DNA from: Chloroflexota bacterium
GTDB taxonomy: Bacteria; Chloroflexota; Dehalococcoidia; JACPQK01
Direction: 5' to 3'
Assembly: GCA_016190505.1 (NCBI GenBank)
Contig: JACPQM010000047.1
Span: forward strand, 25,884-89,883
Length of the DNA: 64,000 bases
Shown: piece by piece, positions 57,015-64,000 of the stretch
How positions within the stretch are numbered: position 1 is the first letter of the stretch
Layout: every line of letters begins with the position of its first letter
The notes under the pieces: model-generated
The model's database searches: none
The model's input: only the letters and a program-made list of their open reading frames with translations
Told to the model about the DNA's origin: nothing
Made by a program: the position numbers and the translations under genes

Positions 57015-57868
57015 AGCGGCTCCGTCATGGTGCCATAAAGCTCGGGGCGGCGGTCCCGGAACCGGGCGTGGCGGACCCGCGAGGCCTCCATATCTTCTCG
57101 CCGCAGGGTCGCGGTGAGTATTTCCTCATCCTCTCCCTCGGACAGGGCCAGGAACTGGCCCCAGGGACCACCGATGCAGCTCCGGCCGGCGAACTGGTTC
57201 TTCTCCTCCCGTCCCACCCGGTTGCAGCCGATGACGAAGTTGCTGTTCTCGTAGGCGCGGCACGAGATCACGCGGAAGAACACCTCGGGGTCCGGGTTGA
57301 GCTCCTTCGACCTGGCGTACGGGATACAGATAATCTCGGCCCCTTTGAGAGTGAGCACCCGGGCCAGCTCGGGGTAAGTGCCGTCAGCGCAGACCATCAT
57401 GCCTACTTTCCCCACTTCTGTGGCGTACACGTTGGCCCCGCCGCCTGGGTAGAAGTAGTGCTTCTCCTCGCCCGGGATGTGGGCCTTGCGGTGGACGCCC
57501 ACCACCTTGCCCTCCGGGTTGATGAGTACCGCCGAGTTGTACACCGTGGCGGGGATGACCGGGTGGGCCTCCGCCATTCCTACCACCACATAGCACCCGT
57601 GGCGGCGGGCGAGCTCGCCGACCGCTGCGCTGAACGGCCCCGGGACCTTGTCCGCCTTGCGGACGTAGTCTACGGCGAAGGTGATGAAGTCTGGAGCCTC
57701 CTTGCCCTTGATATAGCCCAGGTTGACCAACTCGGGGAACACCACCAGGTCGGCGCCGCCCTTGGCAGCTACCTCGCCCATAGCCCGCTCGATGCGCCCC
57801 AGGTTGGCCTGGGGGTCAAGCCAGGTCACCCCCATCTGGACCGCGGCTACCCTTACCGATTCCTTCAC
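57011..57868 (-). CDS. carbon-nitrogen hydrolase (nitrilase superfamily)
   Basis: 285 residues with the full triad: Glu46 (VFPELV), Lys128 (HRKAHIP) and Cys160 (MVCADGTYPE). The family includes N-carbamoyl-D-amino acid amidohydrolase and related amidases; the long spacer between Lys and Cys and IGGPWGQFL fit that branch. The substrate is not identifiable. It is translated ahead of the DUF1932 dehydrogenase. An extended -10 TGCTATACT lies 41 bases upstream. Confidence 0.88.
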   Translation of the reverse strand: MKESVRVAAVQMGVTWLDPQANLGRIERAMGEVAAKGGADLVVFPELVNLGYIKGKEAPDFITFAVDYVRKADKVPGPFSAAVGELARRHGCYVVVGMAEAHPVIPATVYNSAVLINPEGKVVGVHRKAHIPGEEKHYFYPGGGANVYATEVGKVGMMVCADGTYPELARVLTLKGAEIICIPYARSKELNPDPEVFFRVISCRAYENSNFVIGCNRVGREEKNQFAGRSCIGGPWGQFLALSEGEDEEILTATLRREDMEASRVRHARFRDRRPELYGTMTEPL

Positions 57869-57908
57869 GTCTCACCTCCCTGAATGGCCTGTGGCTTGTG
57901 GCGCCCGC

Positions 57909-57917
57909 AGTATAGCA
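57909..57917 (-). promoter_or_regulatory. extended -10 box of the nitrilase/DUF1932 pair
   Basis: TGCTATACT on the minus strand, preceded by CCG, as in the other boxes. It is 41 bases before the ATG. Confidence 0.5.
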
Positions 57918-57940
57918 CGGCCAGGGTTGGCGGTTACGTG

Positions 57941-59122
57941 TTACGGCATGCCCCGCGGCTCTTCGGCGCCCAGGATAGCCACCGCGCCGCTGGTGGTGGG
58001 CAACCCCCGCCACTCGTGGACCAGGGCGGTAGTGACCTCGGGGACCTGGCGCTGGCCCGCTTCCTCGCGGAGGTGGGCCACTACCTCGGCCACGCGCATG
58101 AGGCCAGCCACGTCACCCAGGTTGCCCACCCCTAGAGAGCCGCCGGACATGTTCACCGGCAATCCCGACTTGCCGGGATCAGCCTCGAAGGCGCCCTCCG
58201 CGAACAGCGGTCCGGCCTCGCTGGCGCGGCAGAGGCGCAGGGCTTCCAGGTGCTGGAGCTCTTTGTAGGAGAAGGTGTCGTCCACCTCAGCCAGGTCGAG
58301 CTCGTCCGAGGGGTTGCGGATGCCAGCCATCTGGTAAGCCATCTCCGCTGCCTTTCGGGTGTAGGCGGCGCCCGACCAGTCCCTGGTCTCCAGGCTGGGG
58401 GAGTCTGAGCTCCAGCCCACGCCGTGGACCCATACGGGGTCCTCCCGCAACGAGCGGGCAACCTCGGCCGAGGCAAGGACCACCACCACGGCCCCGTCGG
58501 CAGGCCCCGCGATGTCCAGCCTGCCCAGCGGGGAAGCCACTTCTCCCGCCGCCAGGGCGTCGCCGGCGGTTACGGTTGCCCCGTAGGCCGCCGAAGGGTT
58601 GAGCAGAGCGTGGCGATGGTTGTCGGCCACCACTTGGGCACACTGCTCGCGCGTATTGCCCGTCTCAAAAAGGTAGCGGGCCATCTCCAGGCCGGCTACG
58701 AAATAGGGATTGGCCCGCAGGGGCCGGCTGAACACGGGGTCCAGGGCCAGCGCCACCAATTGGTTGGGCGTCAGCACGTTGGACAACTTGCTGTGGCCGG
58801 CTACCACAACCACCTCGAAGGCTCCCGTGCGCACAAGCATGACCCCGGTGGCCAGGGCCTGGAGGCCGCCGCCGGTAATGGTGTGCACCGGCCTCAACGC
58901 GCCCCCGAGCTGGTCGGGCATGTAGCAGTCGGCGATGGCTATGCCCTCGATGAAGTCCTCACCGACGGTTACGAAGGCGCCGATGTCCCGGCGGGCATCA
59001 ATGCCGGCATCCTCGTAGGCTTTGACCGCCGCCTCGTAGGCCAGCTCCCGGTACGAGGCCTCCGGAGTCAAGGGCCGGAAGGCAGTATGGCCGACCCCGA
59101 CGATGGCAACTCGGTTGGACAT
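57941..59122 (-). CDS. thiolase-fold protein lacking standard catalytic residues
   Basis: The 393-residue protein has the thiolase/SCP-x fold: RVAIVGVGHTAF at the N-terminus, GGGLQALATGVMLVRTGAFEVVVVAGHSK, then GPADGAVVVVLAS and PVNMSGGSLGVGNLGDVAGL. Where thiolases have the nucleophile Cys (CASG), it reads TITGGG with Thr83, and the usual GHP His near the C-terminus is replaced by GNL. Both catalytic positions are thus changed, as in Ltp2-type thiolase-fold aldolases, which work with a DUF35/zinc-ribbon partner. A zinc-ribbon gene lies just upstream. A retro-aldol or acyl-transfer role is inferred. Confidence 0.8.
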   Translation of the reverse strand: MSNRVAIVGVGHTAFRPLTPEASYRELAYEAAVKAYEDAGIDARRDIGAFVTVGEDFIEGIAIADCYMPDQLGGALRPVHTITGGGLQALATGVMLVRTGAFEVVVVAGHSKLSNVLTPNQLVALALDPVFSRPLRANPYFVAGLEMARYLFETGNTREQCAQVVADNHRHALLNPSAAYGATVTAGDALAAGEVASPLGRLDIAGPADGAVVVVLASAEVARSLREDPVWVHGVGWSSDSPSLETRDWSGAAYTRKAAEMAYQMAGIRNPSDELDLAEVDDTFSYKELQHLEALRLCRASEAGPLFAEGAFEADPGKSGLPVNMSGGSLGVGNLGDVAGLMRVAEVVAHLREEAGQRQVPEVTTALVHEWRGLPTTSGAVAILGAEEPRGMP

Positions 59123-59151
59123 GATGCCAGGACCTCCAGGCGTCTTTAGGA

Positions 59152-59181
59152 CAGGCTCCCTGGCGCAGGCCAGGGAGCCTG
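59152..59181 (-). terminator. hairpin between the zinc-ribbon and thiolase-like genes
   Basis: 13-base arms CAGGCTCCCTGGC (59152-59164) and 59169-59181, four-base loop. No T run, so it may only attenuate transcription into the thiolase-like gene. Confidence 0.45.
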
Positions 59182-59205
59182 TGGTTCCTGCTTCATGGCC
59201 GAGAG

Positions 59206-59427
59206 CTAGCGCGGTCGGGGATTGTGGTACGCGCCGCTGGTTATGGGCTCGTTGACGTATACGTCGCCGTTGCGGATCTTGATATTAAAGCCGCATTCCA
59301 GGTTGGTGCACACCCAGGCCTTGTAGTGGACCGCAGCTCCCTGGCTGCCGAAGTCGGACAAGGGGACCAGGTCCCCCACCTTGCACTTCTGACACTTCGG
59401 GAACGGTGAAACGCCGTTTGCTTCCAC
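59206..59427 (-). CDS. small zinc-ribbon protein
   Basis: 73 residues from GTG 59427, with GGAGG well placed. FPKCQKCKVGDLVPL and WVCTNLECGFNIKI give four Cys in a CxxC...CxxxxC ribbon likely to bind zinc. It lies upstream of the thiolase-fold gene. Small Cys4 partners (BbsA- and DUF35-like) accompany such thiolases, so a complex is a reasonable guess. A strong promoter precedes it. Confidence 0.72.
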   Translation of the reverse strand: MEANGVSPFPKCQKCKVGDLVPLSDFGSQGAAVHYKAWVCTNLECGFNIKIRNGDVYVNEPITSGAYHNPRPR

Positions 59428-59458
59428 GGAACCCTCCTCCCTTCACAAAATCGCCAGG

Positions 59459-59487
59459 ATTATAGTCGAAGTTAAGAGTTTTGACAA
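59459..59487 (-). promoter_or_regulatory. promoter of the zinc-ribbon/thiolase-like pair
   Basis: On the minus strand -35 TTGTCA (59482-59487), 17-base spacer, consensus -10 TATAAT (59459-59464). It is the best promoter in the window. Confidence 0.75.
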
Positions 59488-59566
59488 GCCGTCCAGTTCT
59501 ACCAAAATCCACCACCTCTTATGTCTACCGGTAGGGCAGTTTTCTCACCCAGGTGGTGCACCAACG

Positions 59567-59596
59567 CGTAGGGGCGACCGGCCGGTCGCCCCTACG
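59567..59596. repeat. GTAGGGGC palindrome before the class II aldolase
   Basis: Perfect 15-base arms without loop; identical core to the copy at 27250-27277 (GTAGGGGCGACCGG). Confidence 0.75.
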
Positions 59597-59767
59597 GTTT
59601 GACCGACTGTCGGGGTGTGCCCAAGGCACCGGGTTTTCCAGGTCTTCGTTTTTGATGGTGGATTGGGGTGGCTACCTACATTGACAATCCACAAGGGCCT
59701 GGAGTAGCTTGTTAGCGGAAAATTGCCCTCGGCAGCAGGCGGAGAAAAGAAAAGGAGGACATGGGGA

Positions 59768-60613
59768 ATGTCAGGGACCCAAGCCATTTATCTTGTTCCG
59801 GAGCAGCTTCTGGGCACGCTGACACCGGAGGAGTTCAGGCATCTGAAGCGGAGAGTCGTGGCCGCGAACAGGGCGATGGGCTACTGGTACCAGCAAAGCA
59901 GGCGAGATTGCATGTCCATGACTTCAGGCCACGTCTCCGCCAGGGTCCCAGGAACAAACACGTTCGTGACCAAGGGACGGGCGCCTGACAGGGACTTGAT
60001 GACAGAGGTCACGTTACAGAAGCTTGTGCAGATTGACATCCCTACCCGGTCCAAGGTCGCTGGAGAAATGGAAGTGGCCACCATGGGCGAGATCGAGCTG
60101 CACGCCTGCGTATACGAGGCCCGGCCCGACGTGGTCGCGGTGTGTCATGGCCACTCAGACTACGTGCAGCTCTGTAGCACCTTCGGACTGAGACTGAAAG
60201 CGTTCAGCGTAGACGGCCTGGACCTCGTGGCCAACGGTTACGGCTTTTACGACAAGCCATACATGCTGGCGTCTCGGGAAACCGGCGTTCCCATGGCTGA
60301 GGCTCTGGGCGAACACAGGGTAGTCCTGCTCAAAGGCCACGGTGCTGCTGTGGCCAGTACCCGCGGGCCCGAACACTGCATCATGGACCTCATAGACCTG
60401 GAGCAGGTATGCAAGTTGAACTGGCTGGCCTTCACGGCGGTGGGGAAAGACTACGAGAGGTACGCCTTCGATGACGCGACCGTCACCGAACACCGCAGAC
60501 TACAAGCATCCATGAGAGAACGCTTCGCTACACCTGGCAAGGACAACGTAAGAGACAACTGCTACTACAATGCCGCCATGGCGAGGACCTTCCGGGAAGC
60601 CGTGCAGGGGTAG
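59768..60613 (+). CDS. class II aldolase/adducin family protein
   Basis: 281 residues from ATG 59768 (AGGAGG 9 bases upstream; an out-of-frame ATG at 59761 is too near). MSMTSGHVSARVPGTNTFVTKGR is the N-terminal signature, VCHGHSDYVQL gives two zinc His, and LLKGHGAAVAS the third. The group includes L-fuculose-phosphate aldolase, ribulose-5-P epimerase and decarboxylase-like enzymes that act on hydroxyacids. The missing first helix phosphate-binding motif prevents naming the substrate. It lies between the thiolase and old-yellow-enzyme genes. Confidence 0.85.
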   Translation: MSGTQAIYLVPEQLLGTLTPEEFRHLKRRVVAANRAMGYWYQQSRRDCMSMTSGHVSARVPGTNTFVTKGRAPDRDLMTEVTLQKLVQIDIPTRSKVAGEMEVATMGEIELHACVYEARPDVVAVCHGHSDYVQLCSTFGLRLKAFSVDGLDLVANGYGFYDKPYMLASRETGVPMAEALGEHRVVLLKGHGAAVASTRGPEHCIMDLIDLEQVCKLNWLAFTAVGKDYERYAFDDATVTEHRRLQASMRERFATPGKDNVRDNCYYNAAMARTFREAVQG

Positions 60614-60775
60614 CCATAGCATTGAGCCAGGGGGCCACCCCGCGCCCGTCAATGCGAGCCTCATAGGTCCCGACGCGTCGGGACCCAATGTAGGGCAATG
60701 AACCGACTGGCACGTTTCATTGAAAGTCAGCACACTACGTGGACACGCTATCGCCATACGCCGATGGCGCACAGT

Positions 60776-60859
60776 CCACCTCACCTCCAGCCCCTCTCCG
60801 CAGGCGGAGAGGGGAGGCGGCCCACCCTCTCCGTTTACGGAGAGGGCAGGGTGAGGTGG
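60776..60859. repeat. family 2 composite with outer stem and two inner hairpins
   Basis: Outer arms CCACCTCACC (60776-60785) and GGTGAGGTGG (60850-60859) pair. Inside are two hairpins, 60791-60814 (CCCCTCTCCGC, loop, partner) and 60825-60846 (CCCTCTCCGT, loop, partner). The RNA or single strand could fold as a three-way junction. Confidence 0.7.
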
Positions 60860-60988
60860 TCGTCTGTCCCCGAGGGCAGTGCCAGGAGCATGTACGTCTC
60901 CCCGCACTTGCTCCGGTGTGGCGGGTGACCGGGCGCGGTACACGAAGCCAGCGCGAACAATGAAGGGTATCGAAAGGGCTTGGTTCAT

Positions 60989-61060
60989 TGAAAGGAGCGT
61001 AGCGACGAAGCAATCTACGGACGGGGCCATCGCTAGAAGATTGCTTCGCTGCACTCGCAA
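60989..61060. repeat. partial family 3 repeat (GGAGCGTAGCGACGAAGCAA)
   Basis: Matches 33143-33165 in its first half, and AGATTGCTTCG..CTCGCAA closes the far side. CGAAGCAATCT pairs with AGATTGCTTCG. Confidence 0.7.
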
Positions 61061-61196
61061 GGGTGGCTGGGGTCCCCCAATGCACTGTTCGTGGCCACCC
61101 CGGGGTATGCAGCGAAGATGTCCAAACAGCGGCCAGTAGGGTGGGTGGAGCGCAGCGGGACCCACCACCCTGGGCCAAAGGGGAACAGTGGCTCAC

Positions 61197-61228
61197 CCGT
61201 AGCGGCAGACCATGGTATGCCGCTACGG
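61197..61228. repeat. GTAGCGGC palindrome
   Basis: Arms CCGTAGCGGCA (61197-61207) and 61218-61228 around GACCATGGTA. Same subfamily as the argJ-flanking copy. Confidence 0.7.
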
Positions 61229-61259
61229 CGTGGGCGGGCATCCCGACGCGTCGTGACCC

Positions 61260-63185
61260 CTACAATTTGCGGGCCAGGGCTGCGGCCTCGTGGAGGGCGC
61301 TGAAGGCATCGCGTGGCTCCACCACGTCGCCGATGGTGTGCATCTCCACGCCTGTCTCCGCCAGCGCTTTGGCCAGCCCGGCCTGTGGCGTCACCCCAAC
61401 CGCCAGCACCACGGCATCCGCCTTCAGATAGCGGTACTCCCCATCCGAGACGTACTTCACTCCGCCAGGGACTACCTCCACTACCGGCGAGTCGGGGAAC
61501 AGGTACACTCCGGCCTCGATGAGCCGGTCCACCAGGGTGCGCCGGATGGCGAGGCCTACCCTCCTGCCCACTTTGCTCCGGGTAAGCAGATATACGCGCT
61601 TGCCCCGCTCCGCCAGGTGCAGGGCAGTCTCCATCCCCACGTAGCCCGCCCCAATGACTATGGCCCGCTCGCCTATAACTTCCTTCTCCCCCATGAGGAT
61701 GTCGTTGGCCTGGACGACTTCCGGGTCCGCCCGGGAGCCCACCCCGGGTATGTCCGGAGTCACCGGGCTGGCCCCGGTAGCCACCACTACTGCGTCTGGC
61801 CTGTCGCGCGCCACCACCTCGGCCGTCAGTGGGGTATTTAGGCGCACCTCTGCGCCGGAGCCTTTCAGCTCCCGGACAGTCAGCTCCAGGAGCTGAGGGA
61901 AGTTGGAGTCCTTCTTGTAGTCCTGGTGGTAGGCCACCCGCCACTGCCCCCCAAGCTCGCCACCGGCCTCGTACAGGCTCACCCGGTGCCCCCGCCGGGC
62001 CAGGACCGTGGCCGCGTGCATGCCAGCCAGGCCGCCACCGGCCACCAGCACGCGCCGCGATTTCGCCGCCGGCTCCAGGCGGCCGTAGTCCTCGCCCCGC
62101 CAGGTGGCCGCCAGGGACGGATTGACGGAGCAGGAGGCGAAGGGGAACGGGGTCTGGCCCCCGCCGCCACCGGAGCACAGGGTGCAATAGATGCAGCGGC
62201 GGATGTCCTGGACGCGGCCCTCCCGGGCCTTGTTGGGCCACTGCGGGTCGGCGAGCAGTGGCCGGCCCAGGGCCACGAAGTCGGTTTGCCCCCGGGCAAT
62301 CACCTGGTCGGCGAAGGCGGGGTCGCTGATCTTGCCCGCCACGAAGATGGGCACTGACACCGCTTTCCTTATGGCGGCAGCCAGGGGTGTGATGGTGCCT
62401 TGCTGGTGCAGATAGCTCAGGTTCAGCGAGCCGTGGCCGCTGGGGGTAATGTCCAGGAAATCAGCTCCAGCCTTGACCATCAGGGGCGCTCGAAGCAGCA
62501 CCTCCTCCGGCGAACTGCCGTCGGGCAAGAAGTCCGAGGGCCCCATGCGGATGCCCAGGGGATAGCCCGGCCCCAGCCGTACCCTCATGCCAGAGAGGAT
62601 GTCCATGGCGAAACGGGCGCGGTTCTCTATGCTGCCGCCGTACTCGTCCCGGCGCTGGTTGGCCAGCGGGGAGAAGAAGTTGTTGATGAGGTAGGCGCCC
62701 GCGCCGTGCAGCTCAATGGCGTCAAAGCCAGCCTGCTGGGCACGCTCCGCTGCCCTGATAAAGCCCTCGATGGTCAGGGCGATCTCCTCCCGGCTTAGCT
62801 CCCGGGGCGCCCTGCCCGCCCTGGCCCGCGCAGTGGCCGAAGGCCCTACGGCCTGCGGGCTGGCGTGACCGCCGTGGTGGAGCTGGATGGCGGCCCGGGC
62901 GCCTCCGCTCTTGATGGCCTGGGCCACCTTGGACAGGGCCAGCAGGAAGCTGTCGTCCCAGATACCGTACCAGCCCTTGGGGTGGCCCTCGGGCAGCACG
63001 CAGGTGGCCTGCACCACGATCATGCCCACGCCACCCTCAGCCCGCTGGCGATAAAAGGCCTCGTGCCTCTCGTCCGGCCTGTCATTGGGAGAGGACCGCG
63101 TGACCATGGGGGTCATCACCAGCCGGTTCTTGACCTCCAGGCTGCCGATGCGACCAGGCTGGAAAAGATGCACGAGCTCAGACAT
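61260..63185 (-). CDS. FMN/FAD/Fe-S old yellow enzyme (2,4-dienoyl-CoA reductase-like)
   Basis: The 641-residue enzyme has a TIM-barrel FMN domain (about 1-350, with LVMTPMVTRSS and AIELHGAGAYLINNFFSP) followed by a 4Fe-4S site CIYCTLCSGGG with a later Cys in CSVNPSLA. A FAD/NAD domain follows: VLVAGGGLAGMHAATVLARRG and AIVIGAGYVGMETALHLAERG. This is the three-cofactor arrangement of 2,4-dienoyl-CoA reductase, trimethylamine dehydrogenase and bile-acid 7-dehydroxylation reductases. It would reduce a conjugated enoyl substrate using NAD(P)H. Substrate uncertain. An extended -10 lies 28 bases upstream. Confidence 0.92.
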   Translation of the reverse strand: MSELVHLFQPGRIGSLEVKNRLVMTPMVTRSSPNDRPDERHEAFYRQRAEGGVGMIVVQATCVLPEGHPKGWYGIWDDSFLLALSKVAQAIKSGGARAAIQLHHGGHASPQAVGPSATARARAGRAPRELSREEIALTIEGFIRAAERAQQAGFDAIELHGAGAYLINNFFSPLANQRRDEYGGSIENRARFAMDILSGMRVRLGPGYPLGIRMGPSDFLPDGSSPEEVLLRAPLMVKAGADFLDITPSGHGSLNLSYLHQQGTITPLAAAIRKAVSVPIFVAGKISDPAFADQVIARGQTDFVALGRPLLADPQWPNKAREGRVQDIRRCIYCTLCSGGGGGQTPFPFASCSVNPSLAATWRGEDYGRLEPAAKSRRVLVAGGGLAGMHAATVLARRGHRVSLYEAGGELGGQWRVAYHQDYKKDSNFPQLLELTVRELKGSGAEVRLNTPLTAEVVARDRPDAVVVATGASPVTPDIPGVGSRADPEVVQANDILMGEKEVIGERAIVIGAGYVGMETALHLAERGKRVYLLTRSKVGRRVGLAIRRTLVDRLIEAGVYLFPDSPVVEVVPGGVKYVSDGEYRYLKADAVVLAVGVTPQAGLAKALAETGVEMHTIGDVVEPRDAFSALHEAAALARKL

Positions 63186-63213
63186 TCACGCACCTCGTTT
63201 GGAGAATGGCCCC

Positions 63214-63222
63214 ACTATAGCA
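63214..63222 (-). promoter_or_regulatory. extended -10 box of the old yellow enzyme gene
   Basis: TGCTATAGT on the minus strand, preceded by CCG, 28 bases upstream of the ATG. Confidence 0.5.
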
Positions 63223-63255
63223 CGGCCCCGATGGGCGGGCAATGACCTTGGGAAT

Positions 63256-63366
63256 CTACGCCAGTCGCAGTCCGAGGAAGTAGCTTCTGTAATACCCGCG
63301 GTCTCTGGTCAGCAGCCTGTCAGCGTGGACGGTGGCATGAGCGCCGATGAGGAAGTCGGCCAAGGC
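63256..63366 (-). pseudogene. C-terminal remnant of a PIN-domain (VapC-type) toxin
   Basis: Reads [32 protein letters not shown], then GLRLA and stop: the usual final PIN helix-strand with the catalytic Asp in ADFLIGAHA and LLTRD. Everything before is missing or unrecognised, so this is a truncated gene. Confidence 0.6.
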
Positions 63367-63853
63367 TATTCCGTGTCAATAACCAAGAACCATGGGCCAG
63401 CTAACCAAGGTCTTGGCGCCAGCCGGGACAGAGGTGCAGCGACCATTGTCGCAAGTTCGAATTTCTTTGGTGGGCCTCTGTGGACAGCACTCGAACTTTC
63501 TGCGGCCTGACTTGGTGCCCAGGCTGAGGCAACTACTGGCCAGCGGTTTGTGATTCGGGCCTGGACAGAAACCATCAGCCCGTCTTCGAGCCTCGCCTGT
63601 GCGAGGAGCCCTGAGCGTGGGCCGACACCGCTACTGTTTCGCAGAACCGGTTTGTGGCCGGGTCATATTGTACGGCTATCGTTCCCTGAGAAGTGAGCAT
63701 TAAGTCGCTTGCCTCAATTTACTGGTTGACATCTGACACATCTACCTGACCGGGGTTAACAGGATTGACCGAGAGCAGTAGCATTCCCAAATCACGCACT
63801 TTTTTGAGCAATCCATGCAATGCGCTCGCCCTTTCCCCTATCTTCAAGACTCC
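63367..63853. other. unrecognised stretch
   Basis: Short ORFs on the minus strand (for example one of about 41 residues near 63575-63700 starting MLTSQGTIAVQYDPATNRF) look weakly protein-like but have no partner motif. They could be remains of an antitoxin for the PIN fragment. I see no promoter, palindrome or RNA gene. Confidence 0.3.
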
Positions 63854-64000
63854 CTACGGGGCCCTCGACAGACTGTAGACCTTCCATCCCAGGACGAGTT
63901 GGAAGATGATGATTGCGAAAAAGGTGACCGCGGCAATCATAGAGGCGGGATCGACTATATTGAAAACTGCCGCTGCGAGACCAACGACCCCGAGCACCAC
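63854..64000 (-). CDS. membrane protein, C-terminal part (5' end beyond window)
   Basis: The minus-strand frame enters from the right edge and ends at TAG 63854-63856. The 48 visible residues form two hydrophobic helices (LGVVGLAAAVFNI and IAAVTFFAIIIFQLVLGW) and end KVYSLSRAP. No family can be assigned from so short a piece. Codons look genuinely coding. Confidence 0.5.
   Translation of the reverse strand: MVLGVVGLAAAVFNIVDPASMIAAVTFFAIIIFQLVLGWKVYSLSRAP

Larger units (their letters stand above)
60614..61259. other. repeat-rich intergenic region without genes
   Basis: Holds, in order, a GTCCCGACGCGTCGGGAC palindrome (60668-60685), the double-hairpin repeat at 60776-60859, a partial family 3 element at 60989-61060 and a GTAGCGGC palindrome at 61197-61228. 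Short ORFs here are translations of repeats, such as the CFVATLL reading of family 3. Confidence 0.7.

Noticed and set aside
60500..61168. A minus-strand frame of 222 codons containing CFVATLLSMN
   Set aside because: That peptide is the usual translation of the family 3 repeat, and the frame runs over other repeats and the end of the aldolase gene.
1..64000. tRNA, rRNA, CRISPR arrays and insertion sequences with transposase
   Set aside because: I looked through the intergenic stretches and found none that I could support; the repeats are short palindromic families.

Overview
The window is high-GC bacterial DNA with short intergenic gaps, many 4-base stop/start overlaps and several dispersed palindromic repeat families. 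Gene content suggests an uncultivated, probably anaerobic or facultative Chloroflexota, most likely a Dehalococcoidia-like lineage: an arginine cluster, a fakA-degV-recG block, paralogous Lrp regulators, an aldehyde:ferredoxin oxidoreductase (AOR), tandem oxalate/formate-type MFS permeases and thiolase/old-yellow-enzyme catabolic genes. The taxonomic placement is inference; the window holds no rRNA or tRNA that I can see.

Layout. 1-5065 (minus strand) is an accessory strip: a partial DUF4258 gene, a broken HicB antitoxin, a DUF1828 gene with a frameshifted partner, pieces of comM, and an unknown lipoprotein/membrane gene pair next to a DUF4258/DUF2283 pair. 5067-7547 holds divergent comM and lgt. 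7611-12436 carries exported proteins (one a matrixin-like metalloprotease), an ECF sigma/anti-sigma pair, a cupin, a BrnT/RHH toxin-antitoxin (TA) pair and a DUF6941 protein. 12574-15107 is mobA-moeA-mobB (molybdenum cofactor). 15299-19945 is a three-gene nitrogenase-like operon with no reductase gene, followed by an Lrp regulator. 20716-29890 is an arginine cluster (argJ, argB, argD, argG, argH plus trmO) interrupted by three TA modules. 30000-43164 holds a nuclease-like gene, rpe, an MFS permease, rpmB, fakA, degV, recG, an AAA-ATPase/PIN-like pair, argS, marC and a hydrolase.

43250-48107 (minus) is a gamma-carbonic anhydrase followed by three intact tandem MFS genes and a fourth that is broken and fused to a multicopper oxidase tail. 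48233-52591 has a GT39-like glycosyltransferase, a second Lrp and a divergent AOR gene. 52822-55939 has a collagen-stalked diheme cytochrome c lipoprotein, a BlaI/M56 sensor pair and a small secreted protein. 56115-63185 is a catabolic stretch: DUF1932 dehydrogenase, nitrilase-family amidohydrolase, a thiolase-fold protein without the usual catalytic residues beside a zinc-ribbon protein, a class II aldolase and an FMN/FAD/Fe-S enoate reductase. The right edge is partial.

How the parts may connect: the Mo/W cofactor genes could serve the AOR and other molybdo-enzymes, while the nitrogenase-like proteins would need a separate Fe-S reductase encoded elsewhere. Two points stand out. The nitrogenase-like operon has two D-type and one K-type protein, with altered metal-ligand residues. 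Separately, at both comM and argJ a TA-type module lies between the intact gene and a second copy of that gene's own 3' end. Extended -10 boxes (TGC followed by TATAAT-like) are frequent, and several lie so close to start codons that leaderless mRNAs are likely.
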